DNA of 64,000 nt. Source: Aquamicrobium sp. Lineage in GTDB: Bacteria > Pseudomonadota > Alphaproteobacteria > Rhizobiales > Rhizobiaceae. The stretch is taken from positions 868,001 to 932,000 of the forward strand of contig NZ_JAMLIE010000001.1 in NCBI RefSeq assembly GCF_023954335.1, in the 5' to 3' direction. The position numbers and the translations under genes are program-made. Shown here in pieces: positions 12,069 through 20,264 of the stretch. The notes beneath the pieces are model-generated. The model was not told the DNA's origin. It saw only the letters and a list, made by a program, of their open reading frames with translations, and searched no databases. Position 1 is the stretch's first letter. Each line of letters starts with the position of its first letter.

Positions 12069-12085
12069 ATAACGCATAACGTTAT
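12069..12085. promoter_or_regulatory. Probable HigA operator in the higBA promoter
   Basis: ATAACG at 12069-12074 is repeated at 12076-12081, where it forms part of the perfect palindrome ATAACGTTAT (12076-12085). It lies just upstream of the higB start, where HigA antitoxins autoregulate. It is also upstream of the divergent trpS, so it may influence that gene. The function is inferred from position and symmetry only. Confidence 0.5.
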
Positions 12086-12194
12086 GGAGTTCAACTCGCC
12101 CCCCTTGATCCTTGGCGCCCCATCCGCCATAAGCCGGGCCGACCTTCGGCGCGCAACGCCTCCGGCCCTCCACAAGCTTCGGACCCTGACCATC

Positions 12195-13262
12195 ATGAGC
12201 AGTTTCAAGCCTCTCGTCTTTTCCGGCGTCCAGCCGACCGGCAACCTGCACCTCGGCAACTATCTCGGCGCGATCCGCAAGTTCGTCGCGCTGCAGGAGA
12301 GCCACGACTGCATCTATTGCGTCGTCGACCTGCACTCGATCACGGCGCAGCTCGTCCATGACGACCTGCCGGGCCAGACGCGCGCCATAACCGCCGCCTT
12401 CCTCGCCTCCGGCATCGACCCGAAGAAGCACATCGTCTTCAACCAGAGCCGGGTGTCGCAGCATGCCGAGCTCGCCTGGATCTTCAACTGCGTCGCCCGC
12501 ATCGGCTGGATGAACCGCATGACGCAGTTCAAGGACAAGGCCGGCAAGGACCGCGAGAACGCCTCGCTCGGCCTGCTCGCCTATCCCTCGCTGATGGCCG
12601 CCGACATCCTCGTCTACCGCGCCACCCATGTGCCGGTCGGCGACGACCAGAAGCAGCATCTTGAGCTGACGCGCGACATCGCCGCCAAGTTCAACAACGA
12701 TTTTTCCCAGAAGATCGGCGAGCTCGGCCTCGGCGTCGAGATGCAGGCCGGCGACGAGACGGTCAATGGCTATTTCCCGCTGACCGAACCGCTGATCGAC
12801 GGCCCGGCCACCCGCGTCATGAGCTTGCGCGACGGCACCAAGAAGATGTCGAAATCCGACCCGTCGGACCTGTCGCGCATCAACCTGACCGACGATGCCG
12901 ACGCCATCTCGAAGAAGATCAAGAAGGCGAAGACCGATCCCGAGCCGCTGCCGTCCGAGCTTGGCGGCCTGAAGGACCGGCCGGAGGCAGAGAACCTCGT
13001 CGGCATCTACGCGGCGCTCAGCGAGACGAGCCGCGAGCAGGTGATCGCCGAATTCGGCGGCCGGCAATTTTCCGTGTTCAAGCCGGCGCTGGCCGAGCTT
13101 GCCGTGGAGAAGCTGGCGCCGGTCGCCGCCGAGATGCGGCGCATTTCCGCCGACCGCGCCTATGTCGACGCCGTGCTGCGCGACGGCGGCGAGCGGGCAT
13201 CCGCCATCGCCGAGCGGACGATGAAGGACGTGCGCGACATCATCGGCCTGCTCGACGACTGA
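12195..13262 (+). CDS. trpS: Tryptophan--tRNA ligase
   Basis: This class I aminoacyl-tRNA synthetase of 355 aa charges tRNA-Trp. The HIGH-type motif appears as TGNLHLGN near residues 14-21 and the KMSKS loop as KKMSKSD near 216. The length and the start MSSFKPLVFSG match the family. The ATG at 12195 has only a weak ribosome-binding site, but the conserved protein begins here. It is divergent from higBA, and upstream of the stress protein gene on the same strand. Confidence 0.95.
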   Translation: MSSFKPLVFSGVQPTGNLHLGNYLGAIRKFVALQESHDCIYCVVDLHSITAQLVHDDLPGQTRAITAAFLASGIDPKKHIVFNQSRVSQHAELAWIFNCVARIGWMNRMTQFKDKAGKDRENASLGLLAYPSLMAADILVYRATHVPVGDDQKQHLELTRDIAAKFNNDFSQKIGELGLGVEMQAGDETVNGYFPLTEPLIDGPATRVMSLRDGTKKMSKSDPSDLSRINLTDDADAISKKIKKAKTDPEPLPSELGGLKDRPEAENLVGIYAALSETSREQVIAEFGGRQFSVFKPALAELAVEKLAPVAAEMRRISADRAYVDAVLRDGGERASAIAERTMKDVRDIIGLLDD

Positions 13263-13430
13263 CGGGCAGGGCGCTGCCGCAGGGGAAGGCCGGCCGGCCG
13301 CTGCCGCCGCTTGTGCCGGGGGCGGCGCGGTGGCAGATTGACCGCCGGCTTGCCCGCGTGAACGCCGGGGGGCGACGGGGCCGGGCCCGTGCGGGTGGAT
13401 GCCGCGCGGCCCAGAGCCAGGAGAGGGCAT

Positions 13431-13925
13431 ATGGTATCGAAACGCCTGAGCAGGGAAGCCGGCCACCGGCGCAAGTTCCTCGCCGTGGTCGACAACACGC
13501 CCGAATGCGAGCGCGCGATCGCCTATGCATCGTGGCGCGCCCGCTCGACCGGCGGTGCGGTGGTGCTGCTCTACGTCATCGACACCGCCGATTTCCAGCA
13601 ATGGCTCGGCGTCGAGCAGATCATGCGCGAGGAGGCGAACGCCACCGCCCGCGCCGCGCTCGACGGCCATGCCGCGCGCGTGCGCGACAAGGCGGGGGTC
13701 GAGCCGGAGCTGGTGGTGCGCGAAGGATCGGTGGCGCAGGAAATCCACAAGCTGATCGAGGAGGACCAGGACATCGCCATCCTCGTCCTCGCGGCCGGCG
13801 GGGCCAAGGAAGGGCCGGGGCCGCTGGTGGCCTCCATCGCCACCGGCAAGGGCACTGCCTTTCCCGTTCCCGTCACCGTGGTTCCGGCCAGCCTGACCGA
13901 CGAGGAAATCGAGACGCTGGCCTGA
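13431..13925 (+). CDS. Universal stress protein (UspA family)
   Basis: This 164-aa cytoplasmic protein has the Usp fold: KFLAVVDNTPECERAIAYA at the N-terminus, VVLLYVID, and a C-terminal part that departs from the ATP-binding consensus G-x2-G-x9-G-S/T (AAGGAKEGPGPLVASIATG). The role in stress endurance is known only in general terms. AGGAGAGG lies about 6 nt before the chosen ATG at 13431; an upstream in-frame ATG at 13389 is less likely. A gene of this type between trpS and the NifU-like gene is a conserved rhizobial neighbour. Confidence 0.85.
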   Translation: MVSKRLSREAGHRRKFLAVVDNTPECERAIAYASWRARSTGGAVVLLYVIDTADFQQWLGVEQIMREEANATARAALDGHAARVRDKAGVEPELVVREGSVAQEIHKLIEEDQDIAILVLAAGGAKEGPGPLVASIATGKGTAFPVPVTVVPASLTDEEIETLA

Positions 13926-14047
13926 CGCCGGGGCCGGCGGATGCCGCGTCAGCCACGCCGCCGATTGCATATTCGCCCCGCCGGTCTCATATAAGGCGCA
14001 ACGGACCATGCGCGGCCCGAGCTTGCCGCAGGCGTCGCGATGTCCTA

Positions 14048-14064
14048 TTTAGAATAATTCCAGA
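14048..14064. promoter_or_regulatory. Irr/ICE-like iron control box upstream of the NifU-like gene
   Basis: TTTAGAA-TAA-TTCCAGA matches the rhizobial iron control element (TTTAGAA-N3-TTCTAAA) at 12 of 14 defined positions. It ends 20 bp before the ATG of the Fe-S scaffold gene, a place where Irr would be expected to bind. The assignment rests on recall of the motif, not on a search. Confidence 0.6.
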
Positions 14065-14084
14065 TTGAACCGATGGAGACGGTC

Positions 14085-14666
14085 ATGTTCATCCAGACCG
14101 AGGCGACCCCCAACCCCGCGACGCTGAAATTCCTGCCGGGCAAGGTGGTGCTCGACGATGGCACCGCCGATTTCCGCGAGGCGTCCGCCGCGCGCGAGGC
14201 TTCGCCGCTGGCCGGGGCCCTGTTCGAGGTGCCGGGCGTGACCGGCGTGTTCTTCGGCTACGATTTCGTCACCGTCACCAAGCAGGACGGCCCCGACTGG
14301 CAGCATCTGAAGCCGGCGATCCTCGGCGCGATCATGGAGCATTTCATGTCGGGCCTGCCGGTGATGGCGCGCGCCGGCGCGGCCGCCGCCCATGCCGAGG
14401 AGAGCGAGGGCGAGGAGTTCTACGACAAGGCCGACGAGGAACTGGTCCTGACCATCAAGGAGCTGCTCGACACGCGGGTGCGCCCCGCCGTGGCGCAGGA
14501 CGGCGGCGACATCACCTTCCGCGGCTACGAGAACGGCACGGTCTTCCTGCACATGAAGGGCGCCTGTGCCGGCTGCCCGTCCTCGACCGCGACCCTGAAG
14601 CACGGCATCCAGAACCTGCTGCGCCACTTCGTCCCCGAAGTGGAGCATGTCGAGCAGATCTCGTAG
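14085..14666 (+). CDS. NifU/NFU-type iron-sulfur cluster scaffold protein
   Basis: This 193-aa cytoplasmic protein carries or inserts Fe-S clusters. The N-terminal Nfu_N domain (FIQTEATPNPATLKFLPG, residues 2-19) is joined by a linker to a NifU C-terminal domain with the cluster-binding pair Cys161 and Cys164 (GACAGCPSS). In rhizobia such a gene is called fssA and is reported to be iron-regulated by Irr, which agrees with the ICE-like box just upstream. The start at 14085 follows GGAGA by 5 nt; an upstream ATG at 14073 would add four residues. A strong hairpin terminator follows. Confidence 0.92.
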   Translation: MFIQTEATPNPATLKFLPGKVVLDDGTADFREASAAREASPLAGALFEVPGVTGVFFGYDFVTVTKQDGPDWQHLKPAILGAIMEHFMSGLPVMARAGAAAAHAEESEGEEFYDKADEELVLTIKELLDTRVRPAVAQDGGDITFRGYENGTVFLHMKGACAGCPSSTATLKHGIQNLLRHFVPEVEHVEQIS

Positions 14667-14698
14667 GGCTTGCCTCGAAAGTTAAGTCCCTGAAAACG

Positions 14699-14725
14699 AA
14701 AAACCGGGCTTGAGGCCCGGTTTTT
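14699..14725. terminator. Rho-independent terminator, bidirectional
   Basis: An 11-bp stem including AAACCGGGC (14701-14709) and GCCCGGTTT (14715-14723) closes a TTGAG loop and is flanked by A and T runs on the two sides. It lies between the convergent NifU-like and L,D-transpeptidase genes and could end both transcripts. Confidence 0.85.
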
Positions 14726-14781
14726 CGCTGCTTGCGTCGTCCACGTTGCCTGGACGGTTCGCCTTCTATTTCGCGATGACA

Positions 14782-15396
14782 CTATTTGACGATGACCTTG
14801 GCGCCGACGTCGACGCGGTCGTAGAGGTCGATGATGTCCTGGTTGATCAGGCGGATGCAGCCCGAGGACATCGCCTTGCCGATGGAGCTCCACTCCGGCG
14901 TGCCGTGCAGCCGGTAGCCGGTGTCGCCGCCCTTGTTGAACAGGTACATGGCGCGCGCGCCGAGCGGGTTGGAAAGGCCGCCCGGCTGGCCGCCGCGCCA
15001 CTTCGCCAGCTCGGGCTGGCGGCCGATCATCGCCGCCGGCGGCGTCCAGGTCGGCCATTCGCGCTTCAGCGCGACGCGCGAGGTGCCGTTCCACTCGAAG
15101 CCTTCGCGGCCGACGCCGATGCCGTAGCGCATCGCCTTGCCGTCGGCCATGACGAGGTAGAGGAACTTGTCCTTGGTGTCGACGATCACCGTGCCCGGCT
15201 TCTCGTCCGTCTTGTAGCGGACGACCTGGCGGTGATATTTCTGCGGCACCTGGCCGATCGGGATCGCCGGAAGCTGGTATCCGGCATCCTTCTTCGAGCC
15301 GTAATCGGCGGTGAAAATGCCGCCGCCGGTGGTGCAGCCGGCAAGGGCGGTGACGGCGCCGAGCGCCGCGACGATAAGGAACTGTCTCAGTTTCAT
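14782..15396 (-). CDS. L,D-transpeptidase (YkuD/ErfK family) lipoprotein
   Basis: This 204-aa protein begins with a lipoprotein signal (lipobox LAGC, acylated Cys21) and so is probably anchored in the envelope. The YkuD domain from about residue 65 contains the catalytic pattern HGTPEWSSIG (His164) and SSGCIRL (Cys180). Such enzymes make 3-3 peptidoglycan cross-links or attach proteins to peptidoglycan. The ATG at 15396 begins the signal peptide; the longer upstream frame is not credible. It is divergent from the cueR-like gene. Confidence 0.92.
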   Translation of the reverse strand: MKLRQFLIVAALGAVTALAGCTTGGGIFTADYGSKKDAGYQLPAIPIGQVPQKYHRQVVRYKTDEKPGTVIVDTKDKFLYLVMADGKAMRYGIGVGREGFEWNGTSRVALKREWPTWTPPAAMIGRQPELAKWRGGQPGGLSNPLGARAMYLFNKGGDTGYRLHGTPEWSSIGKAMSSGCIRLINQDIIDLYDRVDVGAKVIVK

Positions 15397-15470
15397 GTAG
15401 GATACCGAACCCTGTTGACCGGATGCCGCCCGATTCGAGCCGCAATTTCGCCATGGTTTTTCTGGCTTAC

Positions 15471-15488
15471 CTTGGGGCCTTTGCCAAG
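15471..15488. promoter_or_regulatory. Inverted repeat, possible MerR-type operator
   Basis: CTTGG (15471-15475) and CCAAG (15484-15488) form an 18-bp dyad in the divergent intergenic region before the cueR-like gene. MerR proteins bind dyads of about this span between promoter elements. The sequence is not a close copy of the known CueR operator, so this is a weak guess. Confidence 0.25.
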
Positions 15489-15613
15489 CCCGTCCACCGC
15501 ATCGGAGTGCGATTTTGTCGCAGGTTGATTCGCGGATATGGCAAATCGGCAACATGTTTTACGGTTTCGCCCCTCGGCGAGACGAAAGCGGGCGAAAGCA
15601 AAGGAGCGATCGA

Positions 15614-16048
15614 ATGAATGTTTCCGAGGCCGCCCACCGGTCCGGCCTGCCGGCCAAGACCATCCGCTACTACGAGGATGTCGGGCTGGTCAGCCCCGGC
15701 CGCGCCGCCAACGGCTATCGCGATTATTCCGACGACGACGTCCACAGCCTCGCCTTCCTGAGGCGCGCCCGCGGCCTCGGCTTCTCGATCGAGGAGTGCC
15801 GGCAACTGATGGCGCTCTACCGCGACAAGAGCCGCGCCAGCCATGACGTGCGCGAGATCGCGTCGGCGCATGTCGCGGCCATCGACGACAAGATCGCCGA
15901 GCTGCAATCCATGCGCCGCACGCTCGACACGCTGGTGCGCGCCTGCCATGGCGACAGCCGGCCCGACTGCCCGATCCTTGAGGACATGGCCGGCGGCGAA
16001 CTGGCGGGTGCGCGCAAGGCGGATGGCGCGAAGGGCGCCTGCTGCTGA
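15614..16048 (+). CDS. cueR: MerR-family copper-responsive regulator (CueR/HmrR-like)
   Basis: This 144-aa regulator has an N-terminal MerR helix-turn-helix (SGLPAKTIRYYEDVGLV, residues 10-26), a dimerisation helix at about 80-110 and the Cu(I)/Ag(I)-binding loop Cys111-x7-Cys119, the CueR spacing. The tail ends in Cys-Cys, as in several copper sensors. AAGGAG lies 8 nt before the ATG at 15614. CueR normally activates a copper-exporting P-type ATPase or a copper chaperone, but none lies in the window. Confidence 0.85.
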   Translation: MNVSEAAHRSGLPAKTIRYYEDVGLVSPGRAANGYRDYSDDDVHSLAFLRRARGLGFSIEECRQLMALYRDKSRASHDVREIASAHVAAIDDKIAELQSMRRTLDTLVRACHGDSRPDCPILEDMAGGELAGARKADGAKGACC

Positions 16049-16091
16049 GGCGGCGCTTCACGCGCGGCTGCCGGAGTGTCATTCTTACCCC

Positions 16092-16592
16092 ATGCCCATC
16101 GTCTCGCCGATTCCCTTCAACCCGCTCGTCGACGGCCGCCAGTCGCAGGCCGCGATGCTGGTGCGCCGCGGCGTCCAGCGCCTGTTGATCGAGCTGGGCG
16201 CGGTCGCCATCCCCGAGCTGCCGCTGGCGAGCGGCCGCCGCGCCGACCTGATGGCGCTGACGCGCAAGGGCGACATCTGGATCGTCGAGATCAAGTCGTC
16301 GGTCGAGGATTTCCGCACCGACCGCAAATGGCCGGAATACCGCCAGTTCTGCGACCGCCTGTTCTTCGCCACCCACCCGGACGTGCCGGCGGCGATCTTC
16401 CCGGCCGAGGCCGGCTTCATCCTCTCGGACGGCTACGGCGCGGAGATCCTGCGCGACGCGCCCGAGCACCGGCTCGCGCCCGCCACGCGCAAGGCGCTGA
16501 CGCTGCGCGCCGCCCGCGCCGGCGCGGCGCGGCTGACGGCGGCGGAAATGGCGGGCGTGTCGATTCCCGCGCTCGAAGGGGAGGGAGAATAG
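16092..16592 (+). CDS. mmcB: MmcB-family DNA repair nuclease-like protein
   Basis: The 166-aa product matches the MmcB (DUF1052) family, linked in Caulobacter to survival after mitomycin damage. It shows a PD-(D/E)xK nuclease pattern: RADLMAL, then IVEIKSSVEDF, around residues 49-75, giving the Asp...Glu-x-Lys triad. MmcB is thought to act with error-prone ImuABC repair, whose genes are not nearby. The ATG at 16092 lacks a clear ribosome-binding site; the frame is open upstream but the family start is here. Confidence 0.85.
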   Translation: MPIVSPIPFNPLVDGRQSQAAMLVRRGVQRLLIELGAVAIPELPLASGRRADLMALTRKGDIWIVEIKSSVEDFRTDRKWPEYRQFCDRLFFATHPDVPAAIFPAEAGFILSDGYGAEILRDAPEHRLAPATRKALTLRAARAGAARLTAAEMAGVSIPALEGEGE

Positions 16593-16612
16593 GGCAGATC
16601 GTTCGACGGTCG

Positions 16613-16748
16613 CGCTGCCCCTCATCCGACCCTTCGGGCCACCTTCTCCCCGTGAACGGGGAGAAGGAAGAAGCGGCAACGTTGCGGCAGTTCCTCCTCT
16701 CCCCGTTTACGGGGAGAGGATGCCGGCAGGCAGGTGAGGGGCGGCGCA
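16613..16748. repeat. Palindromic intergenic repeat, copy A
   Basis: The element has end sequences CTGCCCCTCATC and GGTGAGGGGCGGC pointing inward and two internal hairpins (CTTCTCCCCGTGAACGGGGAG, one base short of a full stem here, and CCTCTCCCCGTTTACGGGGAGAG). It belongs to the same family as copies at 20108, 53265 and 59512. Such mosaic elements are common between rhizobial genes. Here it lies between the convergent mmcB and livF and may act as a terminator. Confidence 0.9.
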
Positions 16749-16779
16749 GGCGGCCCGCTATGAACCACGCCGGAAACCT

Positions 16780-17502
16780 TCAGCCCACCCCGACATAGCG
16801 GCGCAGCCTTTCGGGGTCGGCGCGCACCTCGGCCGCCGTCACCGTCTCGCGGTTGCGGCCGTTCTCGATGAAGGCGACGCGGTCGGCAAGCGACAGCGCC
16901 GCCTCCACCCGCTGCTCGACGAGGATGACGGAGACGCCCCTGGCCCTCAAGCCGGCGACCGCCTCGCGGATGCGCTCGATCATCGACGGCATCAGCCCTT
17001 CGGTCGGCTCGTCGAGGAGGAGGATGTCGGGTTCGAGGCACAGCGCCCGCGCCATGGCCAGCATCTGCTGCTCGCCGCCCGACAGCGTGCCGGAACGCTG
17101 CGACAGCCGCTCGCGCAAGGCGGGGAAGAGGTCGAGCACGGCGGCCCGCGTTGCCTCGCCCTTGCCGCGTGTCATCAGGCCGATCTCGATGTTTTCCGCC
17201 ACCGTCAGCTCGGCGAACAGCCGCCTTCCCTGCGGCACGTAGCCGATGCCGGTCTTGGGGATCTCGTGGGCGGGCAGGCGCGTCAGCGCGGTGCCGTCCT
17301 TGGCGATCGTGCCGGCCTTGACGGTGACCAGCCCCATGATTGCCTTCAGCGTCGTCGTCTTGCCCGCGCCGTTGCGCCCGAGCAGGCACAGCACCTCGTC
17401 GCGCCCGAGGCTGAGCGACAGGCCGCGCAGGGCCTGCACCTCGCCGTAGAAGGCGTCGACGCCGGAAAGTTCGAGCCCGATCCTGCCCGCCGGGTCAGCC
17501 AT
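16780..17502 (-). CDS. livF: Branched-chain amino acid-type ABC transporter, ATP-binding protein LivF
   Basis: This 240-aa cytoplasmic ATPase is one of two that energise the importer. It has Walker A GRNGAGKTT (42-50), the Q-loop GYVPQGRRLF, the signature LSGGEQQ and Walker B LLLDEPTEGL, and the short length typical of LivF. I chose the ATG at 17502 (MADPAGRIG) because it overlaps the end of livG by a few bases, as is usual in these operons. The gene is last in the livH-M-G-F order. The substrate cannot be read from the ATPase. Confidence 0.92.
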   Translation of the reverse strand: MADPAGRIGLELSGVDAFYGEVQALRGLSLSLGRDEVLCLLGRNGAGKTTTLKAIMGLVTVKAGTIAKDGTALTRLPAHEIPKTGIGYVPQGRRLFAELTVAENIEIGLMTRGKGEATRAAVLDLFPALRERLSQRSGTLSGGEQQMLAMARALCLEPDILLLDEPTEGLMPSMIERIREAVAGLRARGVSVILVEQRVEAALSLADRVAFIENGRNRETVTAAEVRADPERLRRYVGVG

Positions 17503-18247
17503 TGCCGCCGCTCCCCAGATAGGCGTCCTGCACCGCGCGGTCGGCGCGGATCGCGTCCGGCGTGCCTTCGGCGAGAATGCGGCCGGCATTCATCACCGTG
17601 ATCTTTCCCGCCAGCTCCATCACCACCTGCATGTTGTGCTCGATCAGGAGCACGGTCGCCTCGCGCGCGATCTCGCGGACCAGCGCGACGAAGCCCTCTA
17701 TCTCGCCGTCGGACAGCCCCTGGGTCGGCTCGTCGAGGATCAGGAGGCGCGGTTTCAGCGCCAGCCCCATGGCAATCTCGAGCAGCCTTTGATGGCCGTA
17801 GGCGAGGCCGCCGGCCGGCGAGGCGGCGCGGCCACTGAGCCCGACCTTCTCCAGCGCCTCGGCGACGCCGGCATCGAGCGCGCGCTTGCCGACGCCGCCT
17901 TCGGCCAGCAGCCGGCGTTGCACCGGCAGCGCGACATTGTCGTAGACGGTCAGCTTCGGGAAGATCGAGGTGATCTGGAACGTATAGGCGATGCCGGCCA
18001 TGACGCGGGCGTGCGCCGGCAGGCGGGTGATGTCGCGCCCCTCGAACAGGATGGCGCCGGAGGAGGGGGCGATGCGGCCGCAGATCAGCCCGACCAGCGT
18101 GGTCTTGCCCGCCCCGTTCGGGCCGATGATGGCGCGGATTTCGCCTTTCTCCAGCCGGAAATCGACGGCGTCGACCGCCTTCAGCCCGCCGAAAGCGCGC
18201 GACAGTGCCCTCGTCTCGATCAAGGGGGTCTCGATCAGGGCAGCCAT
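17495..18247 (-). CDS. livG: Branched-chain amino acid-type ABC transporter, ATP-binding protein LivG
   Basis: This is the second ATPase of the importer, 250 aa. Walker A GPNGAGKTT lies at 42-50, Walker B LLILDEPTQGL near 168-178, and the H-loop IEHNM at about 202. The signature region reads LAYGHQRLLEIA, the LivG form. The ATG at 18247 overlaps the end of livM by 13 bp and the stop overlaps the livF start, so translation is probably coupled. Confidence 0.92.
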   Translation of the reverse strand: MAALIETPLIETRALSRAFGGLKAVDAVDFRLEKGEIRAIIGPNGAGKTTLVGLICGRIAPSSGAILFEGRDITRLPAHARVMAGIAYTFQITSIFPKLTVYDNVALPVQRRLLAEGGVGKRALDAGVAEALEKVGLSGRAASPAGGLAYGHQRLLEIAMGLALKPRLLILDEPTQGLSDGEIEGFVALVREIAREATVLLIEHNMQVVMELAGKITVMNAGRILAEGTPDAIRADRAVQDAYLGSGGNG

Positions 18248-19197
18248 TTCAGCCACCTTTCCCGCACCGTGCCGAGAATGCCCTTGGGGAAGAACAGCAC
18301 GACGAAGATCAGCGCCGCGCCGACCAGCACCAGCCAGGCCGTGGTCAGCCCCGAGGCGTAGTCGATGACGTAGAACATGAACGCCGTGCCGAGAAGCGGC
18401 CCGAGCGTGGTCGCGGCCCCGCCGACCAGCACCCATAAGAGCGGCAGGATCGAATACTGGATCGAGGCGAAGCCCGAGCCGACATAGCCGAACAGCAGCC
18501 CGTAGGCCGCCCCCGCCGCGGCGCAGGCCAGCCCCGAGACGACGACCGCGGAAAGCTTGGCGCGGAACGTGTCGTAGCCCAGCATGCGCATGCGCTCCTC
18601 GTTCTCGCGGATGCCGGCGAGCGTGCGCCCGAAGGGCGAGCGCACCAGCCGCAGCATGGCGAGAAGGACGATGGAGAACAGGGTAAGCGCGATGGCGTAA
18701 CGGCTCGTCGGGTCCGACAGGCTTAGCACGGTATCGCCGAACCCGACGCGGCGCGCGGCCGGCGGCAGCACCAGCCCTTCCTCGCCGCGCGTCCACGTCG
18801 TGAAATAGAGCGTGGTCAGATAAACCACCTGCGCGAACATCATGGTCACGATCATGAAGGCGACGCCGACCGTGCGCAGCGCCAGCGCGCCGACGACAAA
18901 CGCCAGCCCCCCGCCCGCCGCCACGCCGGCAAGGAAGGACGCCGGCACGCCCCAGCCGAGATGGTAGAGCGGCAGCCCCGCGCCGTAGAGGCCGGCGGCG
19001 AAGAACATGGCGTGGCCGAGGCTCAATAGCCCGCAATAGCCGAGCAGCAAATTGTAGCCCATGGCGAAGACCGCGAGCACGAGGATGCGCGAGAACACGC
19101 CGCGATGATAGTCGGGCAGCAGGAAGCCGGCCGCCACCAGCGCGGCGATGAAGGCGAGATGCAGCAGCCAGACACGGGCGGAGGCCGTCCCGTTCAT
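18235..19197 (-). CDS. livM: Branched-chain amino acid-type ABC transporter permease LivM
   Basis: This 320-aa inner-membrane permease has about nine hydrophobic segments and the LivM signature around YNLLLGYCGLLSLGHAMFF. A second conserved loop, GIRENEERMRMLGY, contacts the ATPase. It overlaps livH by 4 bp (ATGA type) and livG by 13 bp, so the four genes form one transcription unit. Confidence 0.92.
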   Translation of the reverse strand: MNGTASARVWLLHLAFIAALVAAGFLLPDYHRGVFSRILVLAVFAMGYNLLLGYCGLLSLGHAMFFAAGLYGAGLPLYHLGWGVPASFLAGVAAGGGLAFVVGALALRTVGVAFMIVTMMFAQVVYLTTLYFTTWTRGEEGLVLPPAARRVGFGDTVLSLSDPTSRYAIALTLFSIVLLAMLRLVRSPFGRTLAGIRENEERMRMLGYDTFRAKLSAVVVSGLACAAAGAAYGLLFGYVGSGFASIQYSILPLLWVLVGGAATTLGPLLGTAFMFYVIDYASGLTTAWLVLVGAALIFVVLFFPKGILGTVRERWLKWLP

Positions 19198-20078
19198 CGC
19201 GCCGCCGTCCCGAACAGGCCCTGCGGGCGGAAGACGAGCACCAGCGCGACGAGCAGCGTCGCGAGGATCTTGGCCAGCGTCGGCGAGAAGAAAAGGGTCG
19301 AGATGATGCCGTCGGAGAGGCCAATCAGCAGCGCCGCCACCACGGTGCCGCGCAGGGAACCGAGCCCGCCGATGATGACGACGACGAAGGAGAGCAGCAG
19401 CGGGTCGCGGCCCATCAGGTAGTGCGCCTGGCTGACCGGCACGACGAGCACCGCCGCCACCGCCGCCAGCATCGCGCCGAGCGCGAAGACGCCGGCATAG
19501 ACGCGCCCGACCGGGATGCCGAAGGCCTGCGCCGTCTCGGCGTCGTATTGCGTCGCGCGCATGACGAGGCCTGCCCTCGTGCGCGCCAGCACGAACCAGA
19601 CCCCGGCGAGGAGCACGCCGGCGGCCGCGATGACGCCAAGCTTGTAGCCGGAATAGCCGAACCACGGCAGCTGGATGCGCGGGTTGAACGGCGGCTGGAC
19701 TGGCCGCGCATCCGCGCCGTAGAAGGTCAGCGCCAGCTGCTGGACGATGTAGAGCAGGCCGATGGTGGCGACGATGGTCGCTTCGGGATCGTAGTTCAGC
19801 CGCTTCAGCACCAGCCGCTCGGCAAGGAAGGCGACCGCGCCGACGACGAGCGGCGCGACGAGGAGCGCGGCGGTGAAGCCGATGGCCGGATGGCCGGCGA
19901 AGGCGGTCGAGACCGCCCATGCCACCACCGCGCCGAGCATGAAGAACTCGCCATGCGCGACGTTGACCACCCGCATGACGCCGAACACCAGCGACAGGCC
20001 GAGCGCCATCAGCGCCAGCGTCGCGGCGGTGACGAGGCCCTCGAGCGAGGCGAGGAGAAGGAGCGGCCCGAAACCCAT
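19194..20078 (-). CDS. livH: Branched-chain amino acid-type ABC transporter permease LivH
   Basis: The 294-aa permease has about eight membrane segments and the family motif SLVFGVMRVVNVAHGEFFMLG near the N-terminus, with VVIIGGLGSLRG in the C-terminal half. It pairs with LivM to form the channel. It is first of the four permease/ATPase genes; the binding-protein gene lies upstream, separated by palindromic repeat copy B. Confidence 0.92.
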   Translation of the reverse strand: MGFGPLLLLASLEGLVTAATLALMALGLSLVFGVMRVVNVAHGEFFMLGAVVAWAVSTAFAGHPAIGFTAALLVAPLVVGAVAFLAERLVLKRLNYDPEATIVATIGLLYIVQQLALTFYGADARPVQPPFNPRIQLPWFGYSGYKLGVIAAAGVLLAGVWFVLARTRAGLVMRATQYDAETAQAFGIPVGRVYAGVFALGAMLAAVAAVLVVPVSQAHYLMGRDPLLLSFVVVIIGGLGSLRGTVVAALLIGLSDGIISTLFFSPTLAKILATLLVALVLVFRPQGLFGTAAR

Positions 20079-20107
20079 TCAGTTGGTGCTTCTACAGGAA
20101 AGGCCGC

Positions 20108-20240
20108 GCTGCCCCTCATCCGGCCCTTCGGGCCACCTTCTCCCCGTGAACGGGGAGAACGGGAAGCGGCGGCGTTGCCGCAAGCCGTCCTCTCCCCGTT
20201 CACGGGGAGAGGATGCCGGCAGGCAGGTGAGGGGCAGCGC
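20108..20240. repeat. Palindromic intergenic repeat, copy B
   Basis: Same family and orientation as copy A, with internal hairpins CTCCCCGTGAACGGGGAG and CTCTCCCCGTTCACGGGGAGAG. It sits inside the transport operon, between the binding-protein gene and livH, where its RNA hairpins could stabilise the upstream message or lower downstream expression. Confidence 0.9.
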
Positions 20241-20264
20241 CGACGCTCTCAACGGGAACGCCCG

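Noticed and set aside
16613..16748. Possible CRISPR array because of repeated CCCCG/CGGGG hairpins
   Set aside because: The two hairpins in one element are not spaced repeats with unique spacers, and no cas gene is present.
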